Positions 32,246 through 39,967 are shown, counted from the stretch's first letter. The stretch: DNA of 64,000 nt from Amycolatopsis balhimycina FH 1894 (GCF_000384295.1 NZ_KB913037.1:5514822-5578821); one strand, 5' to 3'. The notes: generated from the letters alone by a model not told the origin. Made by a program: numbers and translations.

Positions 32246-32875
32246 ATGACGTCGACCAGCACCGTGGACTACCAGCGCACCGACGGCGGCACCCTGCGCC
32301 TGACCTTCTCGGAACCCGAGGGTGCGCTACGCGGTGGATTGGTCGTGCTGCACGAAGCGGACGGTGTCACCGACGGCGTGAAGCTGCTGCTCGCCAGCCT
32401 CGCCACGGAAGGCTGGCTGACCGTCACCCCGCACCTGGAAAACGAGGAGCTCACGCAGCAGGACCTGCTCGACGCCACCGACCTCACCCTCGCCTGGCTC
32501 GTCGAGCGCGGTGTCCAGGCCGACCTGCTCGGCGTGATGGGCTTCGACCTCGGCGGCACCGCGGCCCTCGTCGTCGCCTCGCACCGCAGGCTCGGTGCGG
32601 CGGTCAGCGTCGGCGGGCAGCAGACCGCCGAACTGCCCGCGCTGGTCGAGATCGCCGGGCGGCTCACCAGCCCGTGGCTCGGCATGTACGGCGACGCCGG
32701 CGACGAGGCGGGCGGCGCCGAAGTGGCGCGTCTGCGTGACGCCGCCGCGTCGGCGAAGGTCGCCACGAACGTCGTCCACTACCCGGGCGCGAACCACCGC
32801 TTCGACGCCGACCCCGGCGCGGCCGCGGAGGCCTGGCAGCGCACGCTCAGCTGGTTCGACGCGCACCTGCGGTAG
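32246..32875 (+). CDS. Dienelactone-hydrolase-family protein with altered nucleophile
   Basis: The 209-residue alpha/beta-hydrolase follows the DLH pattern: GGLVVLHEADGVTDGVK, the nucleophile elbow GVMGFDLGGTAA, acidic residue in MYGDAGDEAG and His in GANHRFDADP with a C-terminal SWFDAHLR. In dienelactone hydrolases the elbow is G-x-C-x-G-G; here the nucleophile position holds Asp. An Asp nucleophile is known from haloalkane dehalogenases, so a different reaction or loss of activity are both possible. The upstream region has two palindromes. The start ATG 32246 is preferred over TTG 32234. Confidence 0.8.
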   Translation: MTSTSTVDYQRTDGGTLRLTFSEPEGALRGGLVVLHEADGVTDGVKLLLASLATEGWLTVTPHLENEELTQQDLLDATDLTLAWLVERGVQADLLGVMGFDLGGTAALVVASHRRLGAAVSVGGQQTAELPALVEIAGRLTSPWLGMYGDAGDEAGGAEVARLRDAAASAKVATNVVHYPGANHRFDADPGAAAEAWQRTLSWFDAHLR

Positions 32876-32948
32876 GTGTGGGCGGCCACCACCATCACCT
32901 CGCGTTCCATGGCGGTTCCGACTACGGTGACTTCCTGATCGCAGGGAT

Positions 32949-32954
32949 TAGGCT
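32949..32954 (+). promoter_or_regulatory. -10 box for a leaderless acetoacetyl-CoA synthetase transcript
   Basis: TAGGCT lies 6 nt before GTG 32961, the spacing expected when transcription starts at the first codon. No ribosome site is present between them apart from cggagc. Confidence 0.45.
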
Positions 32955-32960
32955 CGGAGC

Positions 32961-34940
32961 GTGACGCACACCGCCGACGCCCCCGAAGTGCTCTGGCGCC
33001 CCGAGCCGGGCCACGTTGCCGACACCAAGATCGTAGCCTTCCGCCGGTGGCTGCGCGCCGAGCGCGGCGTCGAGGTGGACGACTACCGCTCGCTGTGGGA
33101 GTTCTCGGTCGAGCGCGGCCCGGACTTCTGGGCGGCGGTCGCGGACTTCCTCGGCGTCCGCTGGCACGACCAGCCCGGTGAAGTGCTGTCGGGCGAGATG
33201 CCGGACGCCGTCTGGTTCGACGGCGGCACGCTCAACTACGCCGAGCACGCGCTCACTCCGGGCGTCGCGGGTGCCGCGAAGGGCGACGACGAGACGGCGG
33301 TGATCTTCCACCGCGAAGACGGCCTCGCGAGCCACCTGACGTACGGGCAGTTGCGCGCGCAGGTCGCCGCGGCCCGGGCGGCCTTCCTCGAACTGGGCGT
33401 CGGCAAGGGTGACCGGGTCGTCGCGCTGGCGCCGAACTGCCCGCAGACGCTGGTCGCGTTCCTCGCCGCGGCGAGCATCGGGGCGATCTGGTCGTCGTGC
33501 TCGCCGGACTTCGGCGTCCGCGCGGTCGCGGACAGGTTCGTCCAGATCGAGCCGAAGGTGCTCTTCGCGGTCAACGCCTACGCGTACAACGGCCGCCAGT
33601 TCGACATCCGGACGACGGTTGCCGACCTGCAGGCGAAGCTGCCATCGCCGGCCGCGACCGTGCTGGTCGAGTACGTCGGCGAGGGCCGGATGGACGGCGC
33701 CCTCGACTGGGCCGAGCTGCTCGCGAAGCACGAGGGCGCGCCGCTGCTGTTCGAGCCGGTCGAGTTCGCGCACCCGTTGTGGGTCCTGTACTCCTCGGGC
33801 ACGACCGGCCTGCCGAAGGGCATCGTGCACGGCCACGGCGGCATCACGCTGGAGCACCTCAAGGCCCTCGCGCTGCAGACCGACCTCGGGCCCGGCGACC
33901 GGTTCTTCTGGTACAGCACCACCGGCTGGATGATGTGGAACTTCCTCATCTCCGGCCTGCTGGTCGGCACCACGATCGTGCTCTACGACGGCAGCCCGGG
34001 GTACCCGGACCTGAACGCGCTCTGGCACCTGGCCGAACAGCACCGCGTCACGTACTTCGGCACGTCGGCGCCGTTCATCCAGAGCTGCCTCAAGGCCGGG
34101 ATCAAGCCCGCCGAGCGCTACGACCTGACGGCGTTGCGCGCGCTCGGCTCGACCGGCGCGCCGCTGAGTGTCGAGGGCTTCCGGTGGATCGTGAACGAGG
34201 TCGGGAAGAACGTACAGATCTGCTCGGTCTCCGGCGGGACCGACCTGTGCGCGGCGTTCGTCGCGTCGGCGCCCGACGTGCCGGTCTGGCTGGGGGAGTT
34301 GTCGTGCCCGGCACTGGGCGCCGCGGTCACCGCGTTCGACGAGGCCGGCCACGCCGTCGTCGAGGAGGTCGGCGAGCTGGTCATCACGAAGCCGATGCCG
34401 TCGATGCCGGTGTTCTTCTGGAACGACCCCGACGGCTCGCGGCTGCGGGAGGCGTACTTCGAGATGTACCCCGGGCTGTGGCGCCACGGGGACTGGATCC
34501 GGATCACGAACCGCGGCTCGGCGGTGATCTACGGCCGCAGCGACTCGACGCTCAACCGCGGCGGCGTCCGGATGGGCACGGCGGAGTTCTACCGGGTCGT
34601 CGAGGGCTACGACGAGATCGCGGACTCCCTGGTCGTGGACACCTCGGCCGCCGGGAACGAAGATGGTCAGCTGATCTGTTTCGTGGTGCTCGCAGGCGGC
34701 GTCGACCTCGAAGCCGTCGAACCGGCGCTGCGGAAGGAGCTCCGTAGCGCGCTGTCACCGCGGCATGTACCCGATCGGTTCGTCGTGGTTTCCGAGATAC
34801 CTCGTACCTTGAACGGTAAGAAGTGTGAGGTACCGGTGAAGAAGATCCTCGCCGGTGTGGCTCCTGACCGGGCCGTCAGCCGCGACGCGCTGGCCAACCC
34901 GGCGGCGCTGACGCCGTTCGTGGAGCTCGCCGGGGGGTAG
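32961..34940 (+). CDS. aacS: Acetoacetyl-CoA synthetase
   Basis: The 659-residue ANL-family ligase activates acetoacetate with ATP and CoA in the cytoplasm, recovering ketone-body or polyhydroxyalkanoate carbon. The N-terminus (VLWRPEPGHVADTKIVAFRR, then a W-x-FSVE block) is that of acetoacetate-CoA ligases rather than acetyl-CoA synthetases. Motifs: YSSGTTGLPKGIVHGHGG (P-loop, about residue 277), GDWIRI, GRSDSTLNRGGVRMGTAEFY, and the catalytic lysine in RTLNGKKCEVPVKK. The length matches the family. The gene stands upstream of the LysX/MprF-like gene (37 bp gap). Confidence 0.93.
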   Translation: MTHTADAPEVLWRPEPGHVADTKIVAFRRWLRAERGVEVDDYRSLWEFSVERGPDFWAAVADFLGVRWHDQPGEVLSGEMPDAVWFDGGTLNYAEHALTPGVAGAAKGDDETAVIFHREDGLASHLTYGQLRAQVAAARAAFLELGVGKGDRVVALAPNCPQTLVAFLAAASIGAIWSSCSPDFGVRAVADRFVQIEPKVLFAVNAYAYNGRQFDIRTTVADLQAKLPSPAATVLVEYVGEGRMDGALDWAELLAKHEGAPLLFEPVEFAHPLWVLYSSGTTGLPKGIVHGHGGITLEHLKALALQTDLGPGDRFFWYSTTGWMMWNFLISGLLVGTTIVLYDGSPGYPDLNALWHLAEQHRVTYFGTSAPFIQSCLKAGIKPAERYDLTALRALGSTGAPLSVEGFRWIVNEVGKNVQICSVSGGTDLCAAFVASAPDVPVWLGELSCPALGAAVTAFDEAGHAVVEEVGELVITKPMPSMPVFFWNDPDGSRLREAYFEMYPGLWRHGDWIRITNRGSAVIYGRSDSTLNRGGVRMGTAEFYRVVEGYDEIADSLVVDTSAAGNEDGQLICFVVLAGGVDLEAVEPALRKELRSALSPRHVPDRFVVVSEIPRTLNGKKCEVPVKKILAGVAPDRAVSRDALANPAALTPFVELAGG

Positions 34941-34977
34941 ATGGGGGAAGCATGATCATCCACCGCGGGTTGCACAG

Positions 34978-36693
34978 GTGGTGACGGGGACACGCGCGCA
35001 GATCACCTGGAAGGTGGCGGGAGCCACCACCGTGGGGGTGATCACCTGGGTGACCCGTCTGGCCGGGCTGATGACGCTGGGGTCGATCCTGGTGCCGGCC
35101 GGGCGCCGCAGCCTGCGTGGGCACCTGGCCGAATGGCTCGAGCTGCCGCAGGAGGCGACGGTCGCGGCGGCGACCGTGGCGCTGGCCATGGGCGTCCTGC
35201 TGGTGATGCTGGCCGCGGGGCTCCGGCGCCGCAAGCGCCGGGCCTGGCAGCTGGCGGTCGGCGCGACGGTGCTGCTCACGATGTCGCACCTCGGGCTGAA
35301 GCACGTCTTCGGCGCCGGCGTGGTGTCGGTGGTGCTGCTGGTGGGCTTGATCGCGAGCCGGCGGTACTTCGTGGCGAAGCCGGACCCGGTGGTCGGGCGC
35401 TGGCAGGCGATGCGTGTGTTCGTCCAGCTGGCGATGGCCGGGTTCGTGATCAACCTCATCCTGCTGTCCGTGGCGTCGCGGGCGGTGCTGGAGCCGACGA
35501 GCTTCCCGGACCGGATCGCCGAGTCCGCGCTCGCGCTGGCCGGCGTCAGCGGGCCCGCGGTCTTCCGGCAGATGTGGCTGGAGGACATGACGGCGGCCGT
35601 CGGCCTGCTGTTCGGCCTCGCCGCGGTCCTGGTCGCGGCGTACTTCCTGCTGCGGTCGGCCGAGCCGGCCCCGCGCCTGACCGACGACGAGGTCGCCCGT
35701 CTCCGCAAGCTGCTGGACGAGCACGGCGAGCGGGACTCGCTCGGCTACTTCGCGTTGCGCCGGGACAAGTTCGCGGTGTTTTCGAAGACGGGCAAGGCCG
35801 CGGTCACCTACCGCGTGATCGCCGGGGTGGCGCTGTGCTCGGCCGACCCGCTCGGCGACCACGAGGCGTGGCCGGGCGCGATCGAGGAGTACCTGGACAT
35901 CTGCCGCCGCAACGGCTGGACCCCGGCGGCGATGGGCGTCTCCGAGCTGGGCGCGACGGTCTGGGCCCGGTTCGGCCTGGAGGTCCTGGAAATCGGCGAC
36001 GAAGCGGTCGTCGACGTCGACGGCTTCACCCTGGACGGCCGCGTGATGCGCGGCGTCCGCCAGGCCGCGGCCCGCACCAAGCGCGCGGGCTACAAGGTGC
36101 TGGTGCGCCGGGCCGAGGACCTGCGTCCCGGTGAACTGGCCGAGCTGGAGGTCCTGGCCGCGAACTGGCGCGGCACGGACACCGAGCGCGGCTTCTCGAT
36201 GGCGCTGGGCCGCATGGGCGACCCCGGATCGGTGCTGGTGACGGCCGAACAGGGCGGCCGGGTCCGCGGGGTGCTCCAGTTCGTCCCGTGGGGCGCGACG
36301 GGCCTCTCCCTGGACGTGATGCGCCGCGACCGCACGGCCGACAACGGCGTCAACGAGCTGATGATCTCGGAGCTCCTCCTGGCGGCGGACCGCCACGGCG
36401 TCTCGCAGGTGTCGCTGAACTTCGCCGCGTTCCGCGCGTTGATGGAGCAAGGACAGCGCATCGGCGCCGGCCCGGTCGCCAAGTCGGCGGCGAAGGTGCT
36501 GCACTTCTTCTCGCGCTGGATCCAGATCGAGACGCTCTACCGCTTCAACGCGAAGTTCCAGCCACGCTGGGTGCCGAGGTACTTGGTGTACCCGGCGGTC
36601 CGCGAACTCCCTCGCGTCGGCATCGCGACGTTCGAGGCGGAGGGACTCGGAGGACGATCCCCGCGCCTGCTCAGACTGCTCCGGCGTGCGTGA
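34978..36693 (+). CDS. LysX/MprF-like membrane protein with DUF2156 (aminoacyl-phosphatidylglycerol synthase) domain
   Basis: The 571-residue protein has an N-terminal block of about six membrane helices and a C-terminal cytoplasmic DUF2156 domain (about residues 245-560). The domain is recognisable by YFALRRDKFAVFS, GVALCSADPLGD, AARTKRAGYKVLVRR and SLNFAAFRALMEQG. This is the transferase fold of MprF and of the N-terminal part of mycobacterial LysX, which move lysine or alanine from charged tRNA to phosphatidylglycerol and so reduce surface charge. No fused lysyl-tRNA synthetase is present. The start is GTG 34978; the next codon pair GTG-GTG leaves a 3-nt ambiguity. Confidence 0.87.
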   Translation: MVTGTRAQITWKVAGATTVGVITWVTRLAGLMTLGSILVPAGRRSLRGHLAEWLELPQEATVAAATVALAMGVLLVMLAAGLRRRKRRAWQLAVGATVLLTMSHLGLKHVFGAGVVSVVLLVGLIASRRYFVAKPDPVVGRWQAMRVFVQLAMAGFVINLILLSVASRAVLEPTSFPDRIAESALALAGVSGPAVFRQMWLEDMTAAVGLLFGLAAVLVAAYFLLRSAEPAPRLTDDEVARLRKLLDEHGERDSLGYFALRRDKFAVFSKTGKAAVTYRVIAGVALCSADPLGDHEAWPGAIEEYLDICRRNGWTPAAMGVSELGATVWARFGLEVLEIGDEAVVDVDGFTLDGRVMRGVRQAAARTKRAGYKVLVRRAEDLRPGELAELEVLAANWRGTDTERGFSMALGRMGDPGSVLVTAEQGGRVRGVLQFVPWGATGLSLDVMRRDRTADNGVNELMISELLLAADRHGVSQVSLNFAAFRALMEQGQRIGAGPVAKSAAKVLHFFSRWIQIETLYRFNAKFQPRWVPRYLVYPAVRELPRVGIATFEAEGLGGRSPRLLRLLRRA

Positions 36694-36758
36694 GGGGGGT
36701 GCCGTTCCGGGGTGATCGGAGGGTGTGTAACCTATCTGAGCAGTGGTCGTTGGGCCCA

Positions 36759-36848
36759 GGAGGCTTCGCCTAGTCTGGTCTATGGCGCCGCACTGCTAAT
36801 GCGGTTGGGGGTAACCCCCCCTCCCGGGTTCAAATCCCGGAGCCTCCG
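36759..36848 (+). tRNA. tRNA-Ser (anticodon GCU)
   Basis: Acceptor arms GGAGGCT and AGCCTCC pair perfectly, with discriminator G. The anticodon stem-loop CGCACTGCTAATGCG contains GCT. A long variable arm and the T loop GGTTCAAATCC complete a class-II tRNA. CCA is not encoded. Confidence 0.97.
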
Positions 36849-36894
36849 CTGGTACCCGGTTCGCCGGGTGCTAGGTTAGAGAACAACTGAACAC

Positions 36895-36968
36895 GCGCCC
36901 GTAGCTCAGCTGGATAGAGCATCTGACTACGGATCAGAAGGTCAGGGGTTCGAATCCCTTCGGGCGCA
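36895..36968 (+). tRNA. tRNA-Arg (anticodon ACG)
   Basis: Acceptor arms GCGCCCG and CGGGCGC pair perfectly with discriminator A. The anticodon stem-loop TCTGACTACGGATCAGA contains ACG, and the T loop is GGTTCGAATCC. The 74-nt length is normal. It lies 46 bp after tRNA-Ser(GCU), so the two may be co-transcribed and end at the hairpin at 36986. Confidence 0.97.
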
Positions 36969-36985
36969 CGTCTGGTTGAGACGGC

Positions 36986-37019
36986 AAGAGGCCCCTCCGG
37001 TTCGCCGGAGGGGCCTCTT
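36986..37019 (+). terminator. Terminator of the tRNA-Ser/tRNA-Arg unit
   Basis: A 15-bp perfect stem (aagaggcccctccgg with its complement) is closed by the stable TTCG tetraloop and lies 17 bp after tRNA-Arg. The same loop design recurs at 39820. Confidence 0.85.
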
Positions 37020-37263
37020 CTCTGTTCGCGGGCCGGTTGCTCTCACCGGCTCCTCCGGGTGGGCCACCGCACGGCCCCCGGATCTCCGGCGAACCGCAAC
37101 GGTGATCGATTATCGGTTTCTCCCATTTCCCCGTCGAATTCCCGGCGTGGCGGAATCGGGACCTTCTCGACTGCAACACCGTCGCTCTCCGGCACGACTT
37201 GCTCTCTTGACGTGGCACGACGCCGCGGCGCAGAGGCTCGTTTCCGGAGGAGGCTCGAATACC

Positions 37264-37977
37264 ATGCCTGGTTTCGATACCGGTCGCGATTTGTCCCGTG
37301 GGCCGGGTGAAACGGCGAATGGGGACGTGCACCTGCCCTTCCTGCACCGGCTCCCGCCGCCACTCCGGCGTGCCCTGGAACGCGTGGGCAGTGACCAGAA
37401 GTTCGCCGCCGGGGCCGACCTGATGCGAGCCGGCCACGCGACGAACTGGATCGGCGTCATCACCCGCGGGGTCGTCCGGGTCTGCGGGCACGACATCGCT
37501 TCGCAGCGGGTCATCGCGCACCGCCGCGACGGCGACCTGATCGGCGAGCTCGCCGCTTTCGGCCTGCAGCGGCGGTCCGCCACCGTGACCGCCGTGACGC
37601 CCGTGAGCGCACTGATCCTGCACCCGGCGCAGCTCGACCAGCTCATGAGCCGGTTCCCCGCGTTCCTCACCTTCGTGATCGGTGTGGTCGCCGAGCGGAT
37701 GGTCGAGTCCGACCGCTACCGGATCGAGAGCGACACCGCGCCGGTGGTCAAGGTCGCCAGGGCGCTCGTCGGCGCGGCGCGCGAAAACGCTGCCGGCGCC
37801 GCGACCGTCCACATCGTGTCCCAAGAGGACTTCGGCTCGATCATCGGCACGTCCCGCAAGACCGTCGGCCGGGTGCTGGCGGACCTCCGCCGGAAGGAGC
37901 TGATCAGCACCCGCCGGGGTGTCGTCCAGCTCCACGACGTCCCGAAGCTCCGGGAGCTCGCTCGGCTGGATCACTAA
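37264..37977 (+). CDS. Crp/Fnr-family transcriptional regulator
   Basis: The 237-residue protein has an N-terminal cyclic-nucleotide-binding beta-roll and a C-terminal winged helix. The phosphate-binding cassette is intact: GDLIGELAAFGLQRRSATVTA matches GEL-A-x5-R-x-A-x-V. The recognition helix is SRKTVGRVLADLRRKEL; the position that is Glu in E. coli CRP (RETVGR) is Lys here, so the DNA site should differ from TGTGA-N6-TCACA. GGAGG precedes ATG 37264. It lies 101 bp before the motif-bearing membrane protein and the cyclase-homology gene, on the same strand, which suggests a nucleotide-signalling unit. Confidence 0.92.
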   Translation: MPGFDTGRDLSRGPGETANGDVHLPFLHRLPPPLRRALERVGSDQKFAAGADLMRAGHATNWIGVITRGVVRVCGHDIASQRVIAHRRDGDLIGELAAFGLQRRSATVTAVTPVSALILHPAQLDQLMSRFPAFLTFVIGVVAERMVESDRYRIESDTAPVVKVARALVGAARENAAGAATVHIVSQEDFGSIIGTSRKTVGRVLADLRRKELISTRRGVVQLHDVPKLRELARLDH

Positions 37978-38078
37978 ACCGGCGTCTTGTGGGACACCGG
38001 AGGCACAAGCCCTTCGGCCGCATCGCCTCCCCGTGGTCGACTCCTCGGCGCCCGAACGGACGCAGCGAAGGAGACCCA

Positions 38079-38732
38079 GTGGACCAGTACCGAACGGAGC
38101 AGGTGGAGGACGACGAGCCCCCGGTGGGCGTACGCCTCGACGCCGGGGGCAACCAGACTGTTTCGAACTCCCAGCTCGCGGGCCGCGACATCACCAACGA
38201 CCACAGCACCACGCACAACGACAATTCACGGCGGATGCGGATCGGCTTGGGCGGCCTGGTCCTGGTCCTGCTGTTCGGCGGGGGCGTCTTCGCCTACAAC
38301 GCGCTCACCGGACCCGACGGAGCCATGTACGAGAAGGGGCTCGCCGGCGCGCAGCACACCGCCGAGCAGCTCCGGCAGGCGGAGATCGACCGCGATTCGG
38401 CGAACTGGTGCCTGCTCGCGTCGTCGAACGACTCGAAGACCTGCCACACCATGATGGGCCTGGCCTTCGCCTCCGGGAACTCGCTGCGCGCCAAGCTGAC
38501 GGACGTCCGGCTCGGCACCGCGACCGGCGACGGCAACACCGCGTCGATCCCGATCTCGGCCGGTGGCTCGCAGCTCGGCATCGTGCCGATGCGGTGGGAC
38601 GGGAAGCGGTGGGAACTGAACCCCGCCGCCTACGCGCTGATGCTGAACAACGGCGGCATGGCGATGTCCGCGCTCGAAACCCAGCATGGCTGCGGCGCGC
38701 TCGGCGGCTTCACGATCGGCTGCAAGAAGTGA
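38079..38732 (+). CDS. Single-pass membrane protein with N-terminal homotypic motif GGNQTVSNSQLAGRDIT
   Basis: Not a recognised family. The 217-residue protein (GTG 38079, AAGGAG 5 nt upstream) has a cytoplasmic N-terminus of about 50 residues. Residues 23-39 read GGNQTVSNSQLAGRDIT, followed by an Asn/His/Thr-rich stretch. One membrane helix (about residues 56-75) follows, then an outer domain of about 140 residues with four cysteines (NWCLLAS, DSKTCHTMM, HGCGALGGFTIGCKK) suited to disulphides. The motif returns at the C-terminus of the next gene, which overlaps this one by 4 bp (GTGA). An outside sensor that passes a signal to the cyclase-like partner through like-with-like motif contact is a reasonable inference. 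Confidence 0.75.
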   Translation: MDQYRTEQVEDDEPPVGVRLDAGGNQTVSNSQLAGRDITNDHSTTHNDNSRRMRIGLGGLVLVLLFGGGVFAYNALTGPDGAMYEKGLAGAQHTAEQLRQAEIDRDSANWCLLASSNDSKTCHTMMGLAFASGNSLRAKLTDVRLGTATGDGNTASIPISAGGSQLGIVPMRWDGKRWELNPAAYALMLNNGGMAMSALETQHGCGALGGFTIGCKK

Positions 38733-39439
38733 CCGCCGGCCAGTACCCCCTGCCCGCGACGCTGCTGGTCGCCGACCTGCGCGGGTTCGGGTCGCTGACC
38801 AATCCCGAGCAGCTGGCGGCCCGGTCCGCGCTCTACTCGCGGCTCGCCGTCTCCTTCGACGAAGGCGGCGTGCCGTGGGACGGGTGCGCGCACGAGGACC
38901 GGGGTGACGGCGTGCTCGTCGTCGTCCCGCCGGAGGTGCCGAAGCCCGTCCTGCTCGGGCCCGTGCTCGACCGGCTCGTCGACGCCCGCCGTTCCTGGCC
39001 GCGGCCCGTGCGGATCGCCGTGCACGCCGGCGATCTCCACCACGACGGGCTCGGGTTCGTCGGGAGCGACGTCAACCACGTCTTCCGGCTCGTCGAGGCG
39101 ACGCCGCTGCGGGAGGCGCTCACCACGTCCGGGGCTCCGGCCGCCGTCCTGATCTCCGACGAGCTCTACCGCGGGACCGCCCGGCACGGCTACGGGCCGG
39201 GGCCGGCTCGCGGCTACTTCCCGGTGCCCGTCGCGGAGAAGGAAACCCGGGTGACGGCGTGGCTCACCATCCCCGGCGCCGACGCCGCCGCCGAGCGGAT
39301 CGCCGAGCGGGCGCGGGCACCGCGGCGCCCGGCGCGGCCGGCCGGAGGCGTGGCGCTTTCGGCCGGCGGCGACCAGCACGTCACGAACTCGCTGCTGGCG
39401 GGGCGCTCGGTCACCGGCGCCCGCCGCCGTCGGCACTGA
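38729..39439 (+). CDS. Nucleotide-cyclase-homology protein with C-terminal homotypic motif
   Basis: The 236-residue soluble protein starts at GTG 38729, overlapping the preceding stop. Residues 10-185 resemble a class-III cyclase domain: first metal Asp in LLVADLRGFGS, second Asp in EDRGDGVLVVVP, and the Asn/Arg pair in GSDVNHVFRLVEA, so the catalytic residues appear present. The purine-selecting Lys before the second Asp is not obvious (CAHEDRGD). The C-terminus (about 212-229) is AGGDQHVTNSLLAGRSVT plus a basic tail, the same motif as in the upstream membrane protein. It may make a cyclic nucleotide sensed by the adjacent Crp-type regulator. Confidence 0.75.
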   Translation: MTAGQYPLPATLLVADLRGFGSLTNPEQLAARSALYSRLAVSFDEGGVPWDGCAHEDRGDGVLVVVPPEVPKPVLLGPVLDRLVDARRSWPRPVRIAVHAGDLHHDGLGFVGSDVNHVFRLVEATPLREALTTSGAPAAVLISDELYRGTARHGYGPGPARGYFPVPVAEKETRVTAWLTIPGADAAAERIAERARAPRRPARPAGGVALSAGGDQHVTNSLLAGRSVTGARRRRH

Positions 39440-39466
39440 ACCCCTTCCGGCAGAAAGGCCACGACC

Positions 39467-39808
39467 ATGTCCACGACCTACCGCGGATCTCTCGCCCTGC
39501 GCATCCTTTCCGGTGTCCTCGCCGTCCTCCTGGCCCTCGCCGGCCTGGTGACGCGGGTGGTGACGAACACCGGCCTGCGCGTCTGCAACACCGTGATCGG
39601 CCAGATCGGCACCGAGCTCACGCATTCGACCCTGTGCGCCAAGGCCGAAACCTGGCACACCGTCGGCACCGTGGCGATGTGGGGCGGTGTCGCGCTCCTG
39701 GTGGGCACGCTGTTCTACGCCTACGTCCGGCCCCGGTCTTCCGCGAAGCCGGGCGGCGTCCCGCGTCAGGTGCGCCCCGGGCCCGACAAGGTGCTGCCCG
39801 GCTCCTGA
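39467..39808 (+). CDS. Small two-helix membrane protein of the Crp/cyclase cassette
   Basis: The 113-residue protein has two membrane helices (about residues 10-30 and 66-88) enclosing an outer loop with two cysteines (LRVCNTV and STLCAK), and a basic, proline-rich cytoplasmic tail. No family was recognised. It begins at ATG 39467 with AGAAAGG upstream, 27 bp after the cyclase-homology gene, and is followed by a strong terminator, so it is the last gene of this unit. Its shape (small membrane protein beside a nucleotide-signalling enzyme) would suit a sensor or an effector. Confidence 0.65.
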   Translation: MSTTYRGSLALRILSGVLAVLLALAGLVTRVVTNTGLRVCNTVIGQIGTELTHSTLCAKAETWHTVGTVAMWGGVALLVGTLFYAYVRPRSSAKPGGVPRQVRPGPDKVLPGS

Positions 39809-39819
39809 GCGATCGAACC

Positions 39820-39857
39820 CCGAGAGGCCCTTCCGGTTCGCCGGAAGGGCCTCTCGG
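39820..39857 (+). terminator. Terminator of the Crp/cyclase cassette
   Basis: A 17-bp perfect stem (ccgagaggcccttccgg and complement) is closed by TTCG, 11 bp after the last gene of the cassette. Confidence 0.85.
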
Positions 39858-39873
39858 CCGGTGCCGGAGCGTA

Positions 39874-39889
39874 ACTGGACTGGACCAGC
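39874..39889. promoter_or_regulatory. DasR-like (dre) box 1 upstream of the chitinases
   Basis: ACTGGACTGGACCAGC agrees with the DasR consensus ACTGGTCTAGACCAGT in 13 of 16 positions, as recalled for Streptomyces. Confidence 0.5.
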
Positions 39890-39907
39890 CCGGGCCCCAT
39901 GCCGAGC

Positions 39908-39923
39908 AGTGGTCTTGACCATT
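39908..39923. promoter_or_regulatory. DasR-like (dre) box 2 upstream of the chitinases
   Basis: AGTGGTCTTGACCATT agrees with the consensus AGTGGTCTAGACCACT in 14 of 16 positions, the best of the three boxes. Confidence 0.6.
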
Positions 39924-39951
39924 GATCACTCTTCGTGGTGACACTTCCCTC

Positions 39952-39967
39952 ATTGGTCTGGACCACG
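39952..39967. promoter_or_regulatory. DasR-like (dre) box 3 upstream of the chitinases
   Basis: ATTGGTCTGGACCACG contains the palindromic core TGGTCT-G-GACCA. It lies about 90 bp before the first chitinase ATG. Confidence 0.55.

Noticed and set aside
34876..36504. Open frame of 542 codons opposite the LysX/MprF-like gene
   Set aside because: Shadow of a recognisable DUF2156 gene, with no start signal of its own.
36695..36758. Possible small coding gene before tRNA-Ser
   Set aside because: Too short and without a start with ribosome site; more likely the tRNA promoter region.
36759..36968. tRNA pair as a phage or element attachment site
   Set aside because: No integrase gene, no repeated tRNA end and ordinary core genes on both sides.
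37264..37977. The Crp-family protein as the binder of the hydrogenase-operon Crp box
   Set aside because: Its recognition helix has Lys where the Glu that reads TGTGA is expected, so another Crp in the genome is a better candidate.
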